A stretch of 64,000 nucleotides of DNA from CAYOXM01 sp964407925 (GTDB lineage: Bacteria; Patescibacteriota; Patescibacteriia; SG8-24): positions 1 to 64,000 of the forward strand of contig CAYOXM010000002.1 of the NCBI GenBank assembly GCA_964407925.1. The letters run 5' to 3'. Shown one piece after another: positions 41,253 through 49,813 of the stretch. The translations under genes were made by a program, and so were the position numbers. The notes beneath the pieces are model-generated. The model was not told the origin of the DNA. It was given only the letters and a program-made list of their open reading frames with translations, and made no database searches. How positions within the stretch are numbered: position 1 is the first letter of the stretch; every line of letters begins with the position of its first letter.

Positions 41253-42569
41253 ATGCGAACCTCAACTTTTCTCGCCTTCGCGCTTCTCGCCACGCTCGTT
41301 TTTCCCGCGCCGTCGCAAGCCGGAACGCTCGCCGACCGTCTGCGCGGCTACGTCCTTTTGCAAGTCCAGCAGCACGGCGAGGCGTGGTACGTGTCGCCGA
41401 CGGACGGATCGCGCACGTACATGAAAGACGGCGCAGCGGCATTTTCCGTCATGCGTTCCCACGGCCTCGGCATCACCGACGCGGACCTATCGTCGCTCCA
41501 AGCGGGGAACGCGGCGCTCAAGTCGCGCCTCCTCGGGCGCATCGTGCTCCAAGTCCAGCAGCACGGCGAGGCGTGGTACGTATGTCCTCGCGACGGCGTC
41601 GTGACGTACATGAAGGACGGTGCGGCGGCGTTTGCCATCATGCGCGCCTGCGGCCTCGGCATCACCGACGCGGACCTCGGTACCATCGCCGTCGCGGGAT
41701 CGACATCTGCGTCCGCCTCGCCGAGCGTGCCAGCCTCGGGAATCGCGTCCATCGGCGGCTGCCAGATGTTTCCGGCGGACAATCCGTGGAATCGCGACAT
41801 CTCCAAAGACCCCGTCCATCCGAAGTCCGCGACATACGTCGCCTCCATCGGCAGCGGCGGTCACCTTCACCCCGATTTCGGCGGAAACGGCGAGTACGGC
41901 ATTCCTTATGACGTCGTTCCGGGGACGCAGCCGAAAGTGCCGATAACGTGGACCGCGTACGGCGACGAATCCGATCCCGGTCCGTATCCGATTCCGCCGA
42001 ACGCAAAAGTCGAGAATGGCAGCGATGCGCACGTGCTCGTGCTCGATAGCGGGGCTTGCAAGCTCTATGAGCTGTACGCGGCCGCGAAGACGGCGAACGG
42101 ATGGTCGGCGGATTCCGGCGCGGTCTTTGATTTGAAGTCCAACGCCCTGCGGCCCGAGGGGTGGACGTCCGCGGACGCTGCCGGGCTGCCGATCCTTCCC
42201 GGGCTCATTCGCTATGACGAAGTCGCCGCCGGAGCGGTGAAGCACGCCATCCGCTTCACGGCGAGCCGCACCCAGAACGGCTGGATCCATCCTGCCACGC
42301 ATCATGCCGGATCGAATGATCCCAGCCGTCCGCCCATGGGACTGCGCATGCGCCTGAAGGCAGACTACGACCTTTCCGGATTTTCTGGCCAGTCGCGCGT
42401 CATTCTCGAGGCGATGAAGAAATACGGACTGATTCTCGCCGACAACGGCTCGAATTGGTTCTTCACGGGCGCCGCCGATCCTCGGTGGGACGACGATGAC
42501 CTCAACCAAATGAAGGCGGTTCCGGGAAGCGCGTTCGAGGCGGTCTATACGGGAGAAATACTGAGGTAG
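41253..42569 (+). CDS. Secreted protein with two HGEAWYV repeats
   Basis: A 438-residue exported protein with a signal peptide (residues 1-23, ending PSQAG). Two tandem modules (about 31-80 and 94-143) read LQVQQHGEAWYVxPxDG, then TYMKDGAAAF, MRxxGLGITDADL. This repeat is familiar from Patescibacteria surface proteins. A larger C-terminal domain starts GGCQMFPADNPWNRDISKDP and includes HPATHHAGSNDPSRPPMGLRM; its function is unknown. ATG 41253 is favoured over 41247 by spacing from the -10. Confidence 0.85.
   Translation: MRTSTFLAFALLATLVFPAPSQAGTLADRLRGYVLLQVQQHGEAWYVSPTDGSRTYMKDGAAAFSVMRSHGLGITDADLSSLQAGNAALKSRLLGRIVLQVQQHGEAWYVCPRDGVVTYMKDGAAAFAIMRACGLGITDADLGTIAVAGSTSASASPSVPASGIASIGGCQMFPADNPWNRDISKDPVHPKSATYVASIGSGGHLHPDFGGNGEYGIPYDVVPGTQPKVPITWTAYGDESDPGPYPIPPNAKVENGSDAHVLVLDSGACKLYELYAAAKTANGWSADSGAVFDLKSNALRPEGWTSADAAGLPILPGLIRYDEVAAGAVKHAIRFTASRTQNGWIHPATHHAGSNDPSRPPMGLRMRLKADYDLSGFSGQSRVILEAMKKYGLILADNGSNWFFTGAADPRWDDDDLNQMKAVPGSAFEAVYTGEILR
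41361..41392 (+). repeat. 32-base direct repeat, copy 1
   Basis: Starts CAAGTCCAGCAGCACGGCGA. Identical to 41550-41581, 189 bases (63 codons) away and in frame. Confidence 0.9.
41550..41581 (+). repeat. 32-base direct repeat, copy 2
   Basis: Identical to 41361-41392. It encodes the QVQQHGEAWYV segment of the second protein repeat. Confidence 0.9.
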
Positions 42570-42592
42570 GCGGCGACGCGACGCAAAAATGC

Positions 42593-42598
42593 TATACT
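42593..42598 (+). promoter_or_regulatory. Extended -10 box of leaderless gene
   Basis: TGC-TATACT with 6 bases before ATG 42605. Confidence 0.7.
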
Positions 42599-42604
42599 GG
42601 CGGC

Positions 42605-43885
42605 ATGGGCGTCTCCGCGAAAAATCCGAACACGGCTGAGCACAGGCACGAGCTGTCCGACGACGATGCCGTCGAGCTTTATCGTTGGCTGACGATTCCG
42701 CGCGTCGCTACCGTCGGCGTCATGGTCGCCGCCATTTCTTGGTTCTGGTTCCATGGCGCCATCGACTTCGATCCCGAACCGATCATCTTCGGGCTCGTGC
42801 CGATTTTCCTTGCCGCTTCGGCGACCGTCGGCGTCCTCATCATGCGCAAGCTGCGCGCCGCGTTCCTGCTCGTGGTCCAGCTCGTCATCGACACGATGGG
42901 CGTCACCGCGGCGATCCTCATGACCGGAGGCATTCGCAGCCCGTTCATAGGCATGTACGTCCTTGTCATCGTTTCCGCCGGGATCATCTCGACGGGGACC
43001 GCGATCGGCATCGGCCTGCTCATCGCCGCGCTGTACGGCGGGATGGCCTGGCTGGACCGTCTCGGCGGACCGGTCGTCCACGGGATGTCGATGGGGTACG
43101 CGCAAAACGACGCCATCAGCCTGACGGTATACGTCCTCGTCGTGGCGCTCGTCGCCTTCCAAAGCCAATTTTACGCGCGACGCATCCGCGAGAAGGACGA
43201 GGAACTCCTCAAGCTCAAGGACGAATTCCTCTTTCGCACCATACACGACCTCCGCTCGCCGTCGACGGTCATCAGGCTCATTCTCGAAAAATACGCCGAT
43301 CCCGTCCTGCACCGTAAATTCCCGGAAATGGAGGGCGACATCGGCATGATCCAGGGCGCGCTCGGGCGCATGACGAACCTCATTGAGGACCTCCTCAAGA
43401 TCGGCCGCGGGGAGCAGACCGGATTCGTGCTGAAAAAGGACGCGCTTGATCCGGCGGCGGTTATGAACGGCGTCATCGCCGAGCTCGGTCCCGTCATCAA
43501 GAAGAAAAACGTGACGGTCGAGCATGTCGCGGCGGGCGCGGCGAAGATTCTCGGCGACGCGGAGAAGCTGAAGGAGGCATTCAACAATTTCGTGGAAAAC
43601 GCGGTGAAGTACAACCGCGATGGCGGCGCGATAACCGTCGCCTACCGGAAGGAGGCACGCGCCCTTGCCGTCACCATTGCCGACACGGGCATCGGCATTT
43701 CGGAAAAGAGCCTCCAGAAACTTTTCACGCCGTATTTCCGGGGGGACATCGGGCGGGAAATACAGGGGACGGGGCTCGGCCTCTACATGACCAAACGGCT
43801 TATCGAAAAAATGGGAGGCGCGGTCGCGGTGGCGTCCGTGAAGGAAAAGGGGACGACATTCACCGTGCGGCTGCCGCTCGCGTGA
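42605..43885 (+). CDS. Membrane histidine kinase
   Basis: A 426-residue protein. An N-terminal membrane domain of about six helices (residues 28-180) has little exposed loop. A linker helix (RRIREKDEELLKLKDE) leads to the H-box FLFRTIHDLRSPSTVIRL with the phospho-His, then N-box EAFNNFVENAVKYNRDGG, G1 IADTGIGISEKSL, F LFTPYFRGD and G2 GTGLGLYMTKRL. No response regulator is nearby, so this is the second orphan kinase of the window. The membrane domain probably senses an intramembrane or membrane-dissolved signal. Confidence 0.9.
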   Translation: MGVSAKNPNTAEHRHELSDDDAVELYRWLTIPRVATVGVMVAAISWFWFHGAIDFDPEPIIFGLVPIFLAASATVGVLIMRKLRAAFLLVVQLVIDTMGVTAAILMTGGIRSPFIGMYVLVIVSAGIISTGTAIGIGLLIAALYGGMAWLDRLGGPVVHGMSMGYAQNDAISLTVYVLVVALVAFQSQFYARRIREKDEELLKLKDEFLFRTIHDLRSPSTVIRLILEKYADPVLHRKFPEMEGDIGMIQGALGRMTNLIEDLLKIGRGEQTGFVLKKDALDPAAVMNGVIAELGPVIKKKNVTVEHVAAGAAKILGDAEKLKEAFNNFVENAVKYNRDGGAITVAYRKEARALAVTIADTGIGISEKSLQKLFTPYFRGDIGREIQGTGLGLYMTKRLIEKMGGAVAVASVKEKGTTFTVRLPLA

Positions 43886-43897
43886 ACGGCCGCAATA

Positions 43898-43926
43898 AAA
43901 GCCCCCGCAACGCTGCGGGGGCTTTC
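43898..43926. terminator. Bidirectional terminator
   Basis: AAAGCCCCCGCA-ACGC-TGCGGGGGCTTT between convergent genes. Confidence 0.93.
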
Positions 43927-43930
43927 AAAT

Positions 43931-44371
43931 TCACTGCTCCGTCCGTTCGGTCCAGCACGTCCTTCCGGCGGGATGGGACCAGTAGTCCGTCGCCGGGGCG
44001 ACGCCCGGTTTGCCGATGGGCGCGGGTCGCGCCGGCTTTTCGGAGGGGAGTTCGAAGGTCGCACAGAGCTCGAACGACGTCGATGAGACGGCGCGGTAGC
44101 CGTACGGTTCTCCCGTCCGCGGATCAGCAGCCATGACCTCGGGGTATCGCTCGGCGAGCGCGGCGAGCGACGCGGGAAGCGCGCCTTCCTGCTCGAGCGT
44201 CATCCGCGCGGCCGACGCGAGGGACTGGAGCGCCGCGGAACGCTCCTGGTCGAACCGCCGCATGCGCTCGTCATTCGGGTTGCCGGCCATGAATGCTCCC
44301 GCCGCCAGCGCGCATGCGGCGACGAGGGCTGCGGAAAGGGCGAGAATCCTCCTGAGGGCGTCGGTCTTCAT
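43931..44371 (-). CDS. Single-helix exported protein
   Basis: A 146-residue protein with an N-terminal transmembrane helix (about 10-30) and an extracytoplasmic part: MRRFDQERSAALQSLASAAR (helix), then LPASLAALAERYPEVMAADP and YGYRAVSSTSFELCATFEL. The layout (helix, then a small beta domain with two Cys) is pilin-like without a prepilin cleavage site. ATG 44371 overlaps the stop of the DUF5671 gene (ATGA), so the two are translationally coupled. I recall such partners beside DUF5671 in related genomes, but this is not proven. Confidence 0.72.
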   Translation of the reverse strand: MKTDALRRILALSAALVAACALAAGAFMAGNPNDERMRRFDQERSAALQSLASAARMTLEQEGALPASLAALAERYPEVMAADPRTGEPYGYRAVSSTSFELCATFELPSEKPARPAPIGKPGVAPATDYWSHPAGRTCWTERTEQ

Positions 44372-44997
44372 GCGTCGTTCTCCTCGCGGCGGAGGTCCAG
44401 CAGGTAGTAGAGGAGCGTGCCACCGGTGATGGCGAGCACGGTGAGCGCCTTCAGGGCGAAGCGCGCCGTCATGTCCCCCTCGAGAAACCCGTTGATGAGG
44501 GCGATCAGGTCGACGATTCCGGCGGCTCCCGCGGTGAACAGCGTCACGTACGTGAGCCACTTGCGCACCTTCGACGCGCGCTTCGCGGGGTCGCGCCGCG
44601 CCGCCCGTTCCGCCGTCCAGGACAGGAAGGCGAACACGGGGCCGGCGACGACGAGCGCCGAAAGCGCGAGGCGCACGGTCGACGCGGAACCGTTGGCGTA
44701 CTGGTTCAGCGGATCGGCGATCAGCCGGTCGATGCCTTCGAATGCCAGCGTGCCGACGCTGAACGCGCTGATGTAGAGGCAGAGGAAGAGCGTGAGGTAG
44801 TGGAACGCCTCACGCGCCGAAAGGTACGGCTTGCGACGCGGAACGGGCACGGGAAAATCCATGTCGACATAGGCGTCGAGCGCGTCGCGCACGTCGTCGT
44901 CCGGCCAGCCGGCGTCCTTCAGGGCGGCGGCGATTTTGACGTTTTCGACGCCGCGGACCTTCGCTTCCTTTACGAAATCCTTCAGCTCCTGCTCCAT
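44368..44997 (-). CDS. DUF5671 membrane protein
   Basis: A 209-residue protein with a short cytosolic N-terminal helical domain (LKDFVKEAKVRGVENVKIAA, then LKDAGWPDDDVRDALDAY, resembling a UBA-like three-helix unit) and four to five membrane helices of DUF5671 (YLSAREAFHYLTLFLCLYIS is typical). Role unknown. An AAGGGAG ribosome binding site precedes ATG 44997. It is the first gene of the pair with 43931-44371. Confidence 0.85.
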   Translation of the reverse strand: MEQELKDFVKEAKVRGVENVKIAAALKDAGWPDDDVRDALDAYVDMDFPVPVPRRKPYLSAREAFHYLTLFLCLYISAFSVGTLAFEGIDRLIADPLNQYANGSASTVRLALSALVVAGPVFAFLSWTAERAARRDPAKRASKVRKWLTYVTLFTAGAAGIVDLIALINGFLEGDMTARFALKALTVLAITGGTLLYYLLDLRREENDA

Positions 44998-45098
44998 CGG
45001 AAACTCCCTTCGACTGTTCGGGAAATGAACGTTGGCTCATCGTAGAGCCGCATCCGGAGAACGTCAACGAAGGACGCCGGCAGGCATCCTTGCGGACT

Positions 45099-45371
45099 CT
45101 AGGCGAGCGGAGAAGGCCGGCCTTCGTTGACGTCGCCGGCGAAAAAATACGCGGAACGGTATTCTTCGCCGAGGCCGCGCAGAAACGCCTCGCCGTCGGC
45201 GGGATAGGTCTGCCGCGCGAGCTGCATCGAGAAGACGCCGTCGGCCGCGATGCGCGCGCCGAGCGCGACGTCCCCCTCCCAGCTGACGTCCGTGCCGTCA
45301 AACGTGAACCTGACGAGCGTGATCGCCCTCCTCGCCGCCGCGTCAAACGTGCTGATATCGACCCATTGCAT
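45099..45371 (-). CDS. 90-residue protein of the kinase-fold operon
   Basis: A small soluble protein starting MQWVDISTFDAAARRAITLV. It contains a beta-rich core (VRFTFDGTDVSWEGDVAL, FSMQLARQTYP) and a C-terminal helix. There are no cysteines and no motif I recognise. ATG 45371 lies 5 bases after the kinase-fold gene stop, which places it as the third gene of the operon. It may bind or modulate that protein. Function unknown. Confidence 0.62.
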   Translation of the reverse strand: MQWVDISTFDAAARRAITLVRFTFDGTDVSWEGDVALGARIAADGVFSMQLARQTYPADGEAFLRGLGEEYRSAYFFAGDVNEGRPSPLA

Positions 45372-45376
45372 ATTCG

Positions 45377-47647
45377 TCAGCCCTTGCCGATGCCGGCGTG
45401 AAAAATCGTCCACTCCGAATCCGGCAGGCGGAAATCGGGATCCGCGGCGCGGTGCAGCCTGCCCTCGAACTCCCTCCATGACCGCTTGCCGTCCTTCGGT
45501 CCGAGGAGCGTCATGAACATTTCCTTCAGGATGGCGAGCACCTCGCGATTTTCGAGAAGGTCCTCGACATTCTTGCGCAGGCCTTCGGGGACGGGCTCTC
45601 CGTTGACCTCCGTCAGCGGGAAGGAGCGCAGCTTGTCGTAATCGTGTACCCGTTCTCCGAAAATCGCGCCGTTGTCGATTGCGACATGCTTGCCGTCCTT
45701 GCTGATGAGCCAGTTGCCTGCGTGCCGGTCGCTGTTCTGCGTAAGCCAGTCAAACAGCCCGAGCTTTTTCAGCTCCTCGCGATGCCGGTCCTCCGCCCAT
45801 CCGACGGTCGTCGCGACGTCGCCGACCTTCCAGTCCTGAACCGCGGCGATGCCTTCGGGTCCGTTGCGCAGGACCGTCGCTGGCACGAGGCCGAAACGCA
45901 ACGCGCGGTCGATGAACGACGCCAGCACTTCGCGTCCCACCATGCCGCCTTCCGGAATGCCGTCGCGAACGCCGCGCTCGCGCAATCGCGACTTGTACAG
46001 CGCGGGCATGTCGCGGCCCTCGATGAGGACGTATCGCGGGCTGTTCGCGCTTTCGCCGCTGACGGCGCCGACGCGCTGAATGCGTCCGTGCAGCCGCTGC
46101 TCGTCGCCCACGCGCGACCGCTCGGCCTCGGCAGCGCCCAGAATGGTTCGTTCCATCGCGAGCATCAGGTCAACGCTCGCCCTGTCGGTCTTTTCGATGA
46201 GCATCGCGGCTTCCTTCTCCTCGCGCGTCTCCCTGCGCTCGGGCAGGGAGTGCGCACGCGCCTCGTCAAGCATCGCCTCGGCGTCGCTGCTCGGGACGCC
46301 GAGCGCGTCCATGAGCGACAGCCGCTGCTCCATCGGGTAGCGGCGGAGGATGTCGACGACCGTGTCATGCGAAAAACGCATCGCCTCGGCGGCGCTCGGT
46401 AGCAGGGCGGGATTTTTTTCGAGCAAGTCCTGCGTAACCGCGATTTTTTCTTCCAAAGAAAGGTCGGAACCCGTCGCCGCGACGTAATCAGGGAAGGCGT
46501 CGGGATGCTTTCTGGCCAATCGAAGACCGACGGCGAGCTTCTCGGAGGCGCTCAGGCCGAGTTCGTCAAGACGACCGCCCAGTTCGGGAAGACCCGCGAC
46601 CATGGTGACGAGCGCGTCGATTTGCGCGTCCGGTCCGAGGTCGGGCAACCGCTTGAGCCCCTCGAGCGCCGACGGCGGATGCGCTTCCGCAAGGATGCGC
46701 AAATTCCTTATCTGGCGCTCCAGCGGAAGGTCGGCCAGCGCTTTAGCCGATGCGGAGGGGTTCGATTCGACGAGCGCGTCGGCGATTTTCACGTCAGCCA
46801 CGCCCTCGAACAGCTCGGGAAACTCCTTAAGTACCGGCGTGCCGCCCTTGACGACGGCGCGCAGAAGAAGCGGTTCGCGGTCGTCATCCGCGGGAGGCGT
46901 TCGGCGCATCGCCTCGAGCGCCATGCGGACGTCGAACGAGGAGCCGCCGCCCGTCGCGAGCACTTCCGCGGGCGCCATCTTCCTGCGCTGCGCCGCCGCC
47001 GTCCGTTTTCCGAGATACGTCTCGAAAAAACGGCGGCGCACTGCCGGACCGGCCTCTTCGAGCAGTCCCGCGTAACGCTCGGCGAGGGGAAGGGCGGCGG
47101 CGTCGAGCGAGGCGAAGTCAAGTTTGGCCTCGATCTCGGGCCAGTCGTCCGGATGCGCACGCGCGGCGGCCTCGAACTTGTCATCAATGACCGCCATGAA
47201 CGCGTCGGGGTCGTCGCGCAATTTCTCCGGCATTTTGTCCAGTGCGCCCGCGGTGGCGGGGAAAAAATGCCGATCGAGGAAATCCAGGTACGCGCGCGAA
47301 CCCTCGGTCTCCGGTGCCTCTTCGGCGATAGCTTCGGCCTCGCGCCGCGCCTCTTCCGCGATCGCCCGCATGCGTTCGGCGTTCTCGCGAAGGAACTCCT
47401 CGCTGTCGCGCTTCAGCTGGGTAAGTTCGAACGGGACGTCGTCCAGGCCTTCGGTCGCGGAACCCATGACGGCGGCAGCCTGCCTCTCGGCCTCTGCGAT
47501 GTCGTCGATGAGCGCGCGATACTCGCGTCCCGACGACTCCCTCGGCGTTTCTCTACCCTCCGAAAGCGGCTCCGGCCGCCCTTCAGGGCCGACGGGCCGC
47601 TCCGGAAACGGCATTTCGCGCGACTGTTCCGTCGGCATACGCGTCAT
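45377..47647 (-). CDS. PI3/PI4-kinase-fold protein with long helical N-terminus
   Basis: A 756-residue soluble protein. Residues 1 to about 510 are helical and charged (possible HEAT/ARM-like or coiled segments). The C-terminal domain (about 518-756) has kinase features. Lys552 lies in ALYKSRLRE and Glu573 in GMVGREVLASF. The catalytic loop WLTQNSDRHAGNWLI (Asp640, Arg641, His642, Asn645) is followed by the metal-binding HVAIDNGAIFG (Asp658). DRHxxN plus a DxG equivalent is the PI3/PI4-kinase pattern, so it may phosphorylate a lipid or protein. ATGA coupling joins it to the upstream gene. Confidence 0.78.
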   Translation of the reverse strand: MTRMPTEQSREMPFPERPVGPEGRPEPLSEGRETPRESSGREYRALIDDIAEAERQAAAVMGSATEGLDDVPFELTQLKRDSEEFLRENAERMRAIAEEARREAEAIAEEAPETEGSRAYLDFLDRHFFPATAGALDKMPEKLRDDPDAFMAVIDDKFEAAARAHPDDWPEIEAKLDFASLDAAALPLAERYAGLLEEAGPAVRRRFFETYLGKRTAAAQRRKMAPAEVLATGGGSSFDVRMALEAMRRTPPADDDREPLLLRAVVKGGTPVLKEFPELFEGVADVKIADALVESNPSASAKALADLPLERQIRNLRILAEAHPPSALEGLKRLPDLGPDAQIDALVTMVAGLPELGGRLDELGLSASEKLAVGLRLARKHPDAFPDYVAATGSDLSLEEKIAVTQDLLEKNPALLPSAAEAMRFSHDTVVDILRRYPMEQRLSLMDALGVPSSDAEAMLDEARAHSLPERRETREEKEAAMLIEKTDRASVDLMLAMERTILGAAEAERSRVGDEQRLHGRIQRVGAVSGESANSPRYVLIEGRDMPALYKSRLRERGVRDGIPEGGMVGREVLASFIDRALRFGLVPATVLRNGPEGIAAVQDWKVGDVATTVGWAEDRHREELKKLGLFDWLTQNSDRHAGNWLISKDGKHVAIDNGAIFGERVHDYDKLRSFPLTEVNGEPVPEGLRKNVEDLLENREVLAILKEMFMTLLGPKDGKRSWREFEGRLHRAADPDFRLPDSEWTIFHAGIGKG

Positions 47648-47898
47648 TCGAGGCTTTTACGGACGTTATCCGCCTTTACGCGCGCCGCCGCGCGCGCGAA
47701 CCCATCAGCGGTTTCGCGCCGGCGTTTCTTGAGTTCGGCGATGCGTGCTTTCGCGCGTTCGTAGATCGCCTTCACCCGCGTTTCCTTGTCCGTGGTCATC
47801 GATTCGGTCATGGTCGCTCCGCCTTCCCGCCGCACCGCCATCGCGCCGAAAATCACGACGGTCGCCGCGACGGCGGCGAGCAGTGCCAAGGTCGGCAT
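47644..47898 (-). CDS. Small membrane/coiled-coil protein
   Basis: An 84-residue protein with one N-terminal transmembrane helix (residues 3-20, LALLAAVAATVVIFGAMAV) and a cytosolic, highly charged helix (YERAKARIAELKKRRRETADGF). It is the first gene of the kinase-fold operon: its TGA overlaps the ATG of the next gene. It could tether the kinase-fold protein to the membrane. ATG 47898 lies 8 bases after a TACACT box on the minus strand. Confidence 0.65.
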   Translation of the reverse strand: MPTLALLAAVAATVVIFGAMAVRREGGATMTESMTTDKETRVKAIYERAKARIAELKKRRRETADGFARAAARVKADNVRKSLE

Positions 47899-47906
47899 AT
47901 GCTGAA

Positions 47907-47912
47907 AGTGTA
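47907..47912 (-). promoter_or_regulatory. -10 box of leaderless operon
   Basis: TACACT on the minus strand with 8 bases before ATG 47898. Confidence 0.5.
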
Positions 47913-47928
47913 CCTGCCTGCGGCCCCT

Positions 47929-47957
47929 TTGACAAAGACGCTCAAGGGAGGAACAGT
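47929..47957 (+). promoter_or_regulatory. Promoter with structured leader
   Basis: TTGACA (47929-47934), 17 bp, AACAGT (47952-47957). The leader of about 50 bases contains a CGTCCCT-CGG-AGGGACG hairpin (47963-47979) and an AAGGAG/AAAGGG region before ATG 48012. Confidence 0.5.
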
Positions 47958-48011
47958 ACCGTCGTCCCTCGGAGGGACGCGTTCATTTCCAAGGAGAAAG
48001 GGAACCACGTC

Positions 48012-49751
48012 ATGCACTTCCTCCTCATCGCCGCCGCAGTGGCCGTACTCGGCGCGCTGCCGTTGCTTTTTCGGCGACGGTTCGGTGCCGCGTCGAAACT
48101 CGCGGCCGTAGCGGCGCTCGTCGCCGCCGCGGTCGAATACTTCGCGCTGCCTTCGGCCGTATGGCCGTTTTGGGGAGCGACGGGCATCCTCGTCGTCGCC
48201 TGCTGGGCGGTCGCCGGCATTGTCGCCTATACGCACGACGAACGCGAGCGCGAAAGGCAGTACGACCGGCGACGCGACTACCGGTCCGTCGACAGTGCCG
48301 CCGAACGTCGGTCGCTCTTGCTCGCCGCAGGCTGGCCGGTAATCGGAGCCGTCCTGCTCGCGATACGATTCGCCTCGAGCTGGGCCGCGTTCCGCGCGCC
48401 GGAATACGTCGCGCTCATCGGCGAAGTGCAGCGGAGCGACTGGGCCAAGGACGTACAGCGCGCCGATCCGCGGCACATCCGTCTCGTGCCGCAGGAGATG
48501 GCGCACTGGCTCGCCAACAAACAGCTCGGCGAAGCGCCTGGCGCGGTCGGCAGCCAGTTCCAGATCGCCGAGGAGTCGCTGACGCTGCAGATGATCAGGG
48601 GCGAGCTGTGGTACGTCGCGCCGCTCGACTTCAAGGACTTCGGCGCCTGGCAGTCCGCCGGCGCGTCACCAGGGTACGTCATGGTGCACGCGGAAGACCC
48701 GCTGCGTCAGGTCATCGTCGTCACGGACCGGAAGTTCACGTACACGCCGAACGCCTGCTTCGGAAACAACCTCGAACGGCATCTCTGGACCGCGGGTTGG
48801 CGCACGAAAGGCCTCACCGACTGGTCGCTCGAAATCGACGAGGCGGGCAAGGCGTGGTGGATCGTCTCCGTCTACGAGCCGACGATCGGCTGGAAGGGCG
48901 AGCGCGTGCTCGGCGTCGTCATCGTGGACCCGGAAAACGGCGATACCGCGTTCCATGCGGTCGGCGACGTGCCGCATTGGGTGGACCGCGTGTTCCCCAA
49001 GGCGTTCGTGCAGCGCTACATCTCGTCCTGGGGCGCGTACTCGAACGGCTGGCTGAACGGCTGGTGGTACAAGAAAGACGTCACCGAACCCGAGACGCCA
49101 TCCATCGTCTATGGCGCCGACGGCGAACCGTACTGGGTGACCGGGGTGACGTCGACGAACGAGCATGACGAGTCGCTCGTCGGGCTGATGTACACGCACA
49201 CCCGCACGGGGAAGTCCGTCTTCTACCGCGCGGTCGGCGGCACGGATTCAGCCGTGCTCCAAGCGGTCAACAACAAGGTCGCCTACCGGAAGCTGCACGG
49301 CGCGAGCCCGGTCCTCTACAACCTGTACGGGACCATGGCATCCATCGTGCCCCTCCTCGGCGAAAGCCACACCTTCCAAGGAGTGGCCATCGTCCGGATC
49401 GACAATCTCCAAGTCGCCGTCGGCGAAACGCCGGTCCAGGCGCTCGAGGAGTACCGCAAGCTCATTCCCGAAAGCGTCGACCGCATCGAACCGTCCGCAA
49501 GCGACCATTCGCGGACCATCGAGGGCAAGGTCGCCCGCATCGCCGACATCGGCGGCGGCACATACTACGTCTACCTCGAGGGCGTTCCTACGGTGTTCGT
49601 CGGTTCGCGGGAGCATGCTCGGGCGATGCCGCTCACGAAGCCCGGCGATAAAGTACGCATCAGATACCTCGCCTCGGGCGAGTCGCCGCCCATAGTCTCG
49701 TTCGAGAACCTCTCTCTGCCGATCGTCTCCGGCCCACCGCCGGAGAAGTAG
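48012..49751 (+). CDS. Membrane protein with large exported domain, conserved unknown
   Basis: A 579-residue protein. About four hydrophobic helices lie in the first 130 residues, and a large extracytoplasmic domain follows. The central part (GVVIVDPENGDTAFHAVGDV, YISSWGAYSNGWLNGWW, then YGADGEPYWVTGVTSTNEHD and VGLMYTHTRTGKSVFYRAVGG) matches a pattern I remember from uncharacterised bacterial proteins with PepSY-like strands. The last 60 residues look like an OB-type strand set (HSRTIEGKVARIADIGGGTY). No activity known. It is divergent from the kinase-fold operon, with its own TTGACA promoter. Confidence 0.68.
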   Translation: MHFLLIAAAVAVLGALPLLFRRRFGAASKLAAVAALVAAAVEYFALPSAVWPFWGATGILVVACWAVAGIVAYTHDERERERQYDRRRDYRSVDSAAERRSLLLAAGWPVIGAVLLAIRFASSWAAFRAPEYVALIGEVQRSDWAKDVQRADPRHIRLVPQEMAHWLANKQLGEAPGAVGSQFQIAEESLTLQMIRGELWYVAPLDFKDFGAWQSAGASPGYVMVHAEDPLRQVIVVTDRKFTYTPNACFGNNLERHLWTAGWRTKGLTDWSLEIDEAGKAWWIVSVYEPTIGWKGERVLGVVIVDPENGDTAFHAVGDVPHWVDRVFPKAFVQRYISSWGAYSNGWLNGWWYKKDVTEPETPSIVYGADGEPYWVTGVTSTNEHDESLVGLMYTHTRTGKSVFYRAVGGTDSAVLQAVNNKVAYRKLHGASPVLYNLYGTMASIVPLLGESHTFQGVAIVRIDNLQVAVGETPVQALEEYRKLIPESVDRIEPSASDHSRTIEGKVARIADIGGGTYYVYLEGVPTVFVGSREHARAMPLTKPGDKVRIRYLASGESPPIVSFENLSLPIVSGPPPEK

Positions 49752-49752
49752 G

Positions 49753-49787
49753 AACGGCGGGCCCCTTCGCCCGCCGTCTTTTTTTTC
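49753..49787 (+). terminator. Terminator
   Basis: ACGGCGGGC and GCCCGCCGT arms around a CCCTTC loop, with an eight-T run. Confidence 0.92.
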
Positions 49788-49801
49788 CGGAACGCGCGTG
49801 G

Positions 49802-49807
49802 CATACT
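49802..49807 (+). promoter_or_regulatory. Extended -10 box of leaderless gene
   Basis: TGG-CATACT with 6 bases before ATG 49814. Confidence 0.55.
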
Positions 49808-49813
49808 CGCGCC

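Noticed and set aside
41361..41581. Direct repeats as a CRISPR array
   Set aside because: Only two copies, 189 bases apart, in frame within a protein-coding repeat.
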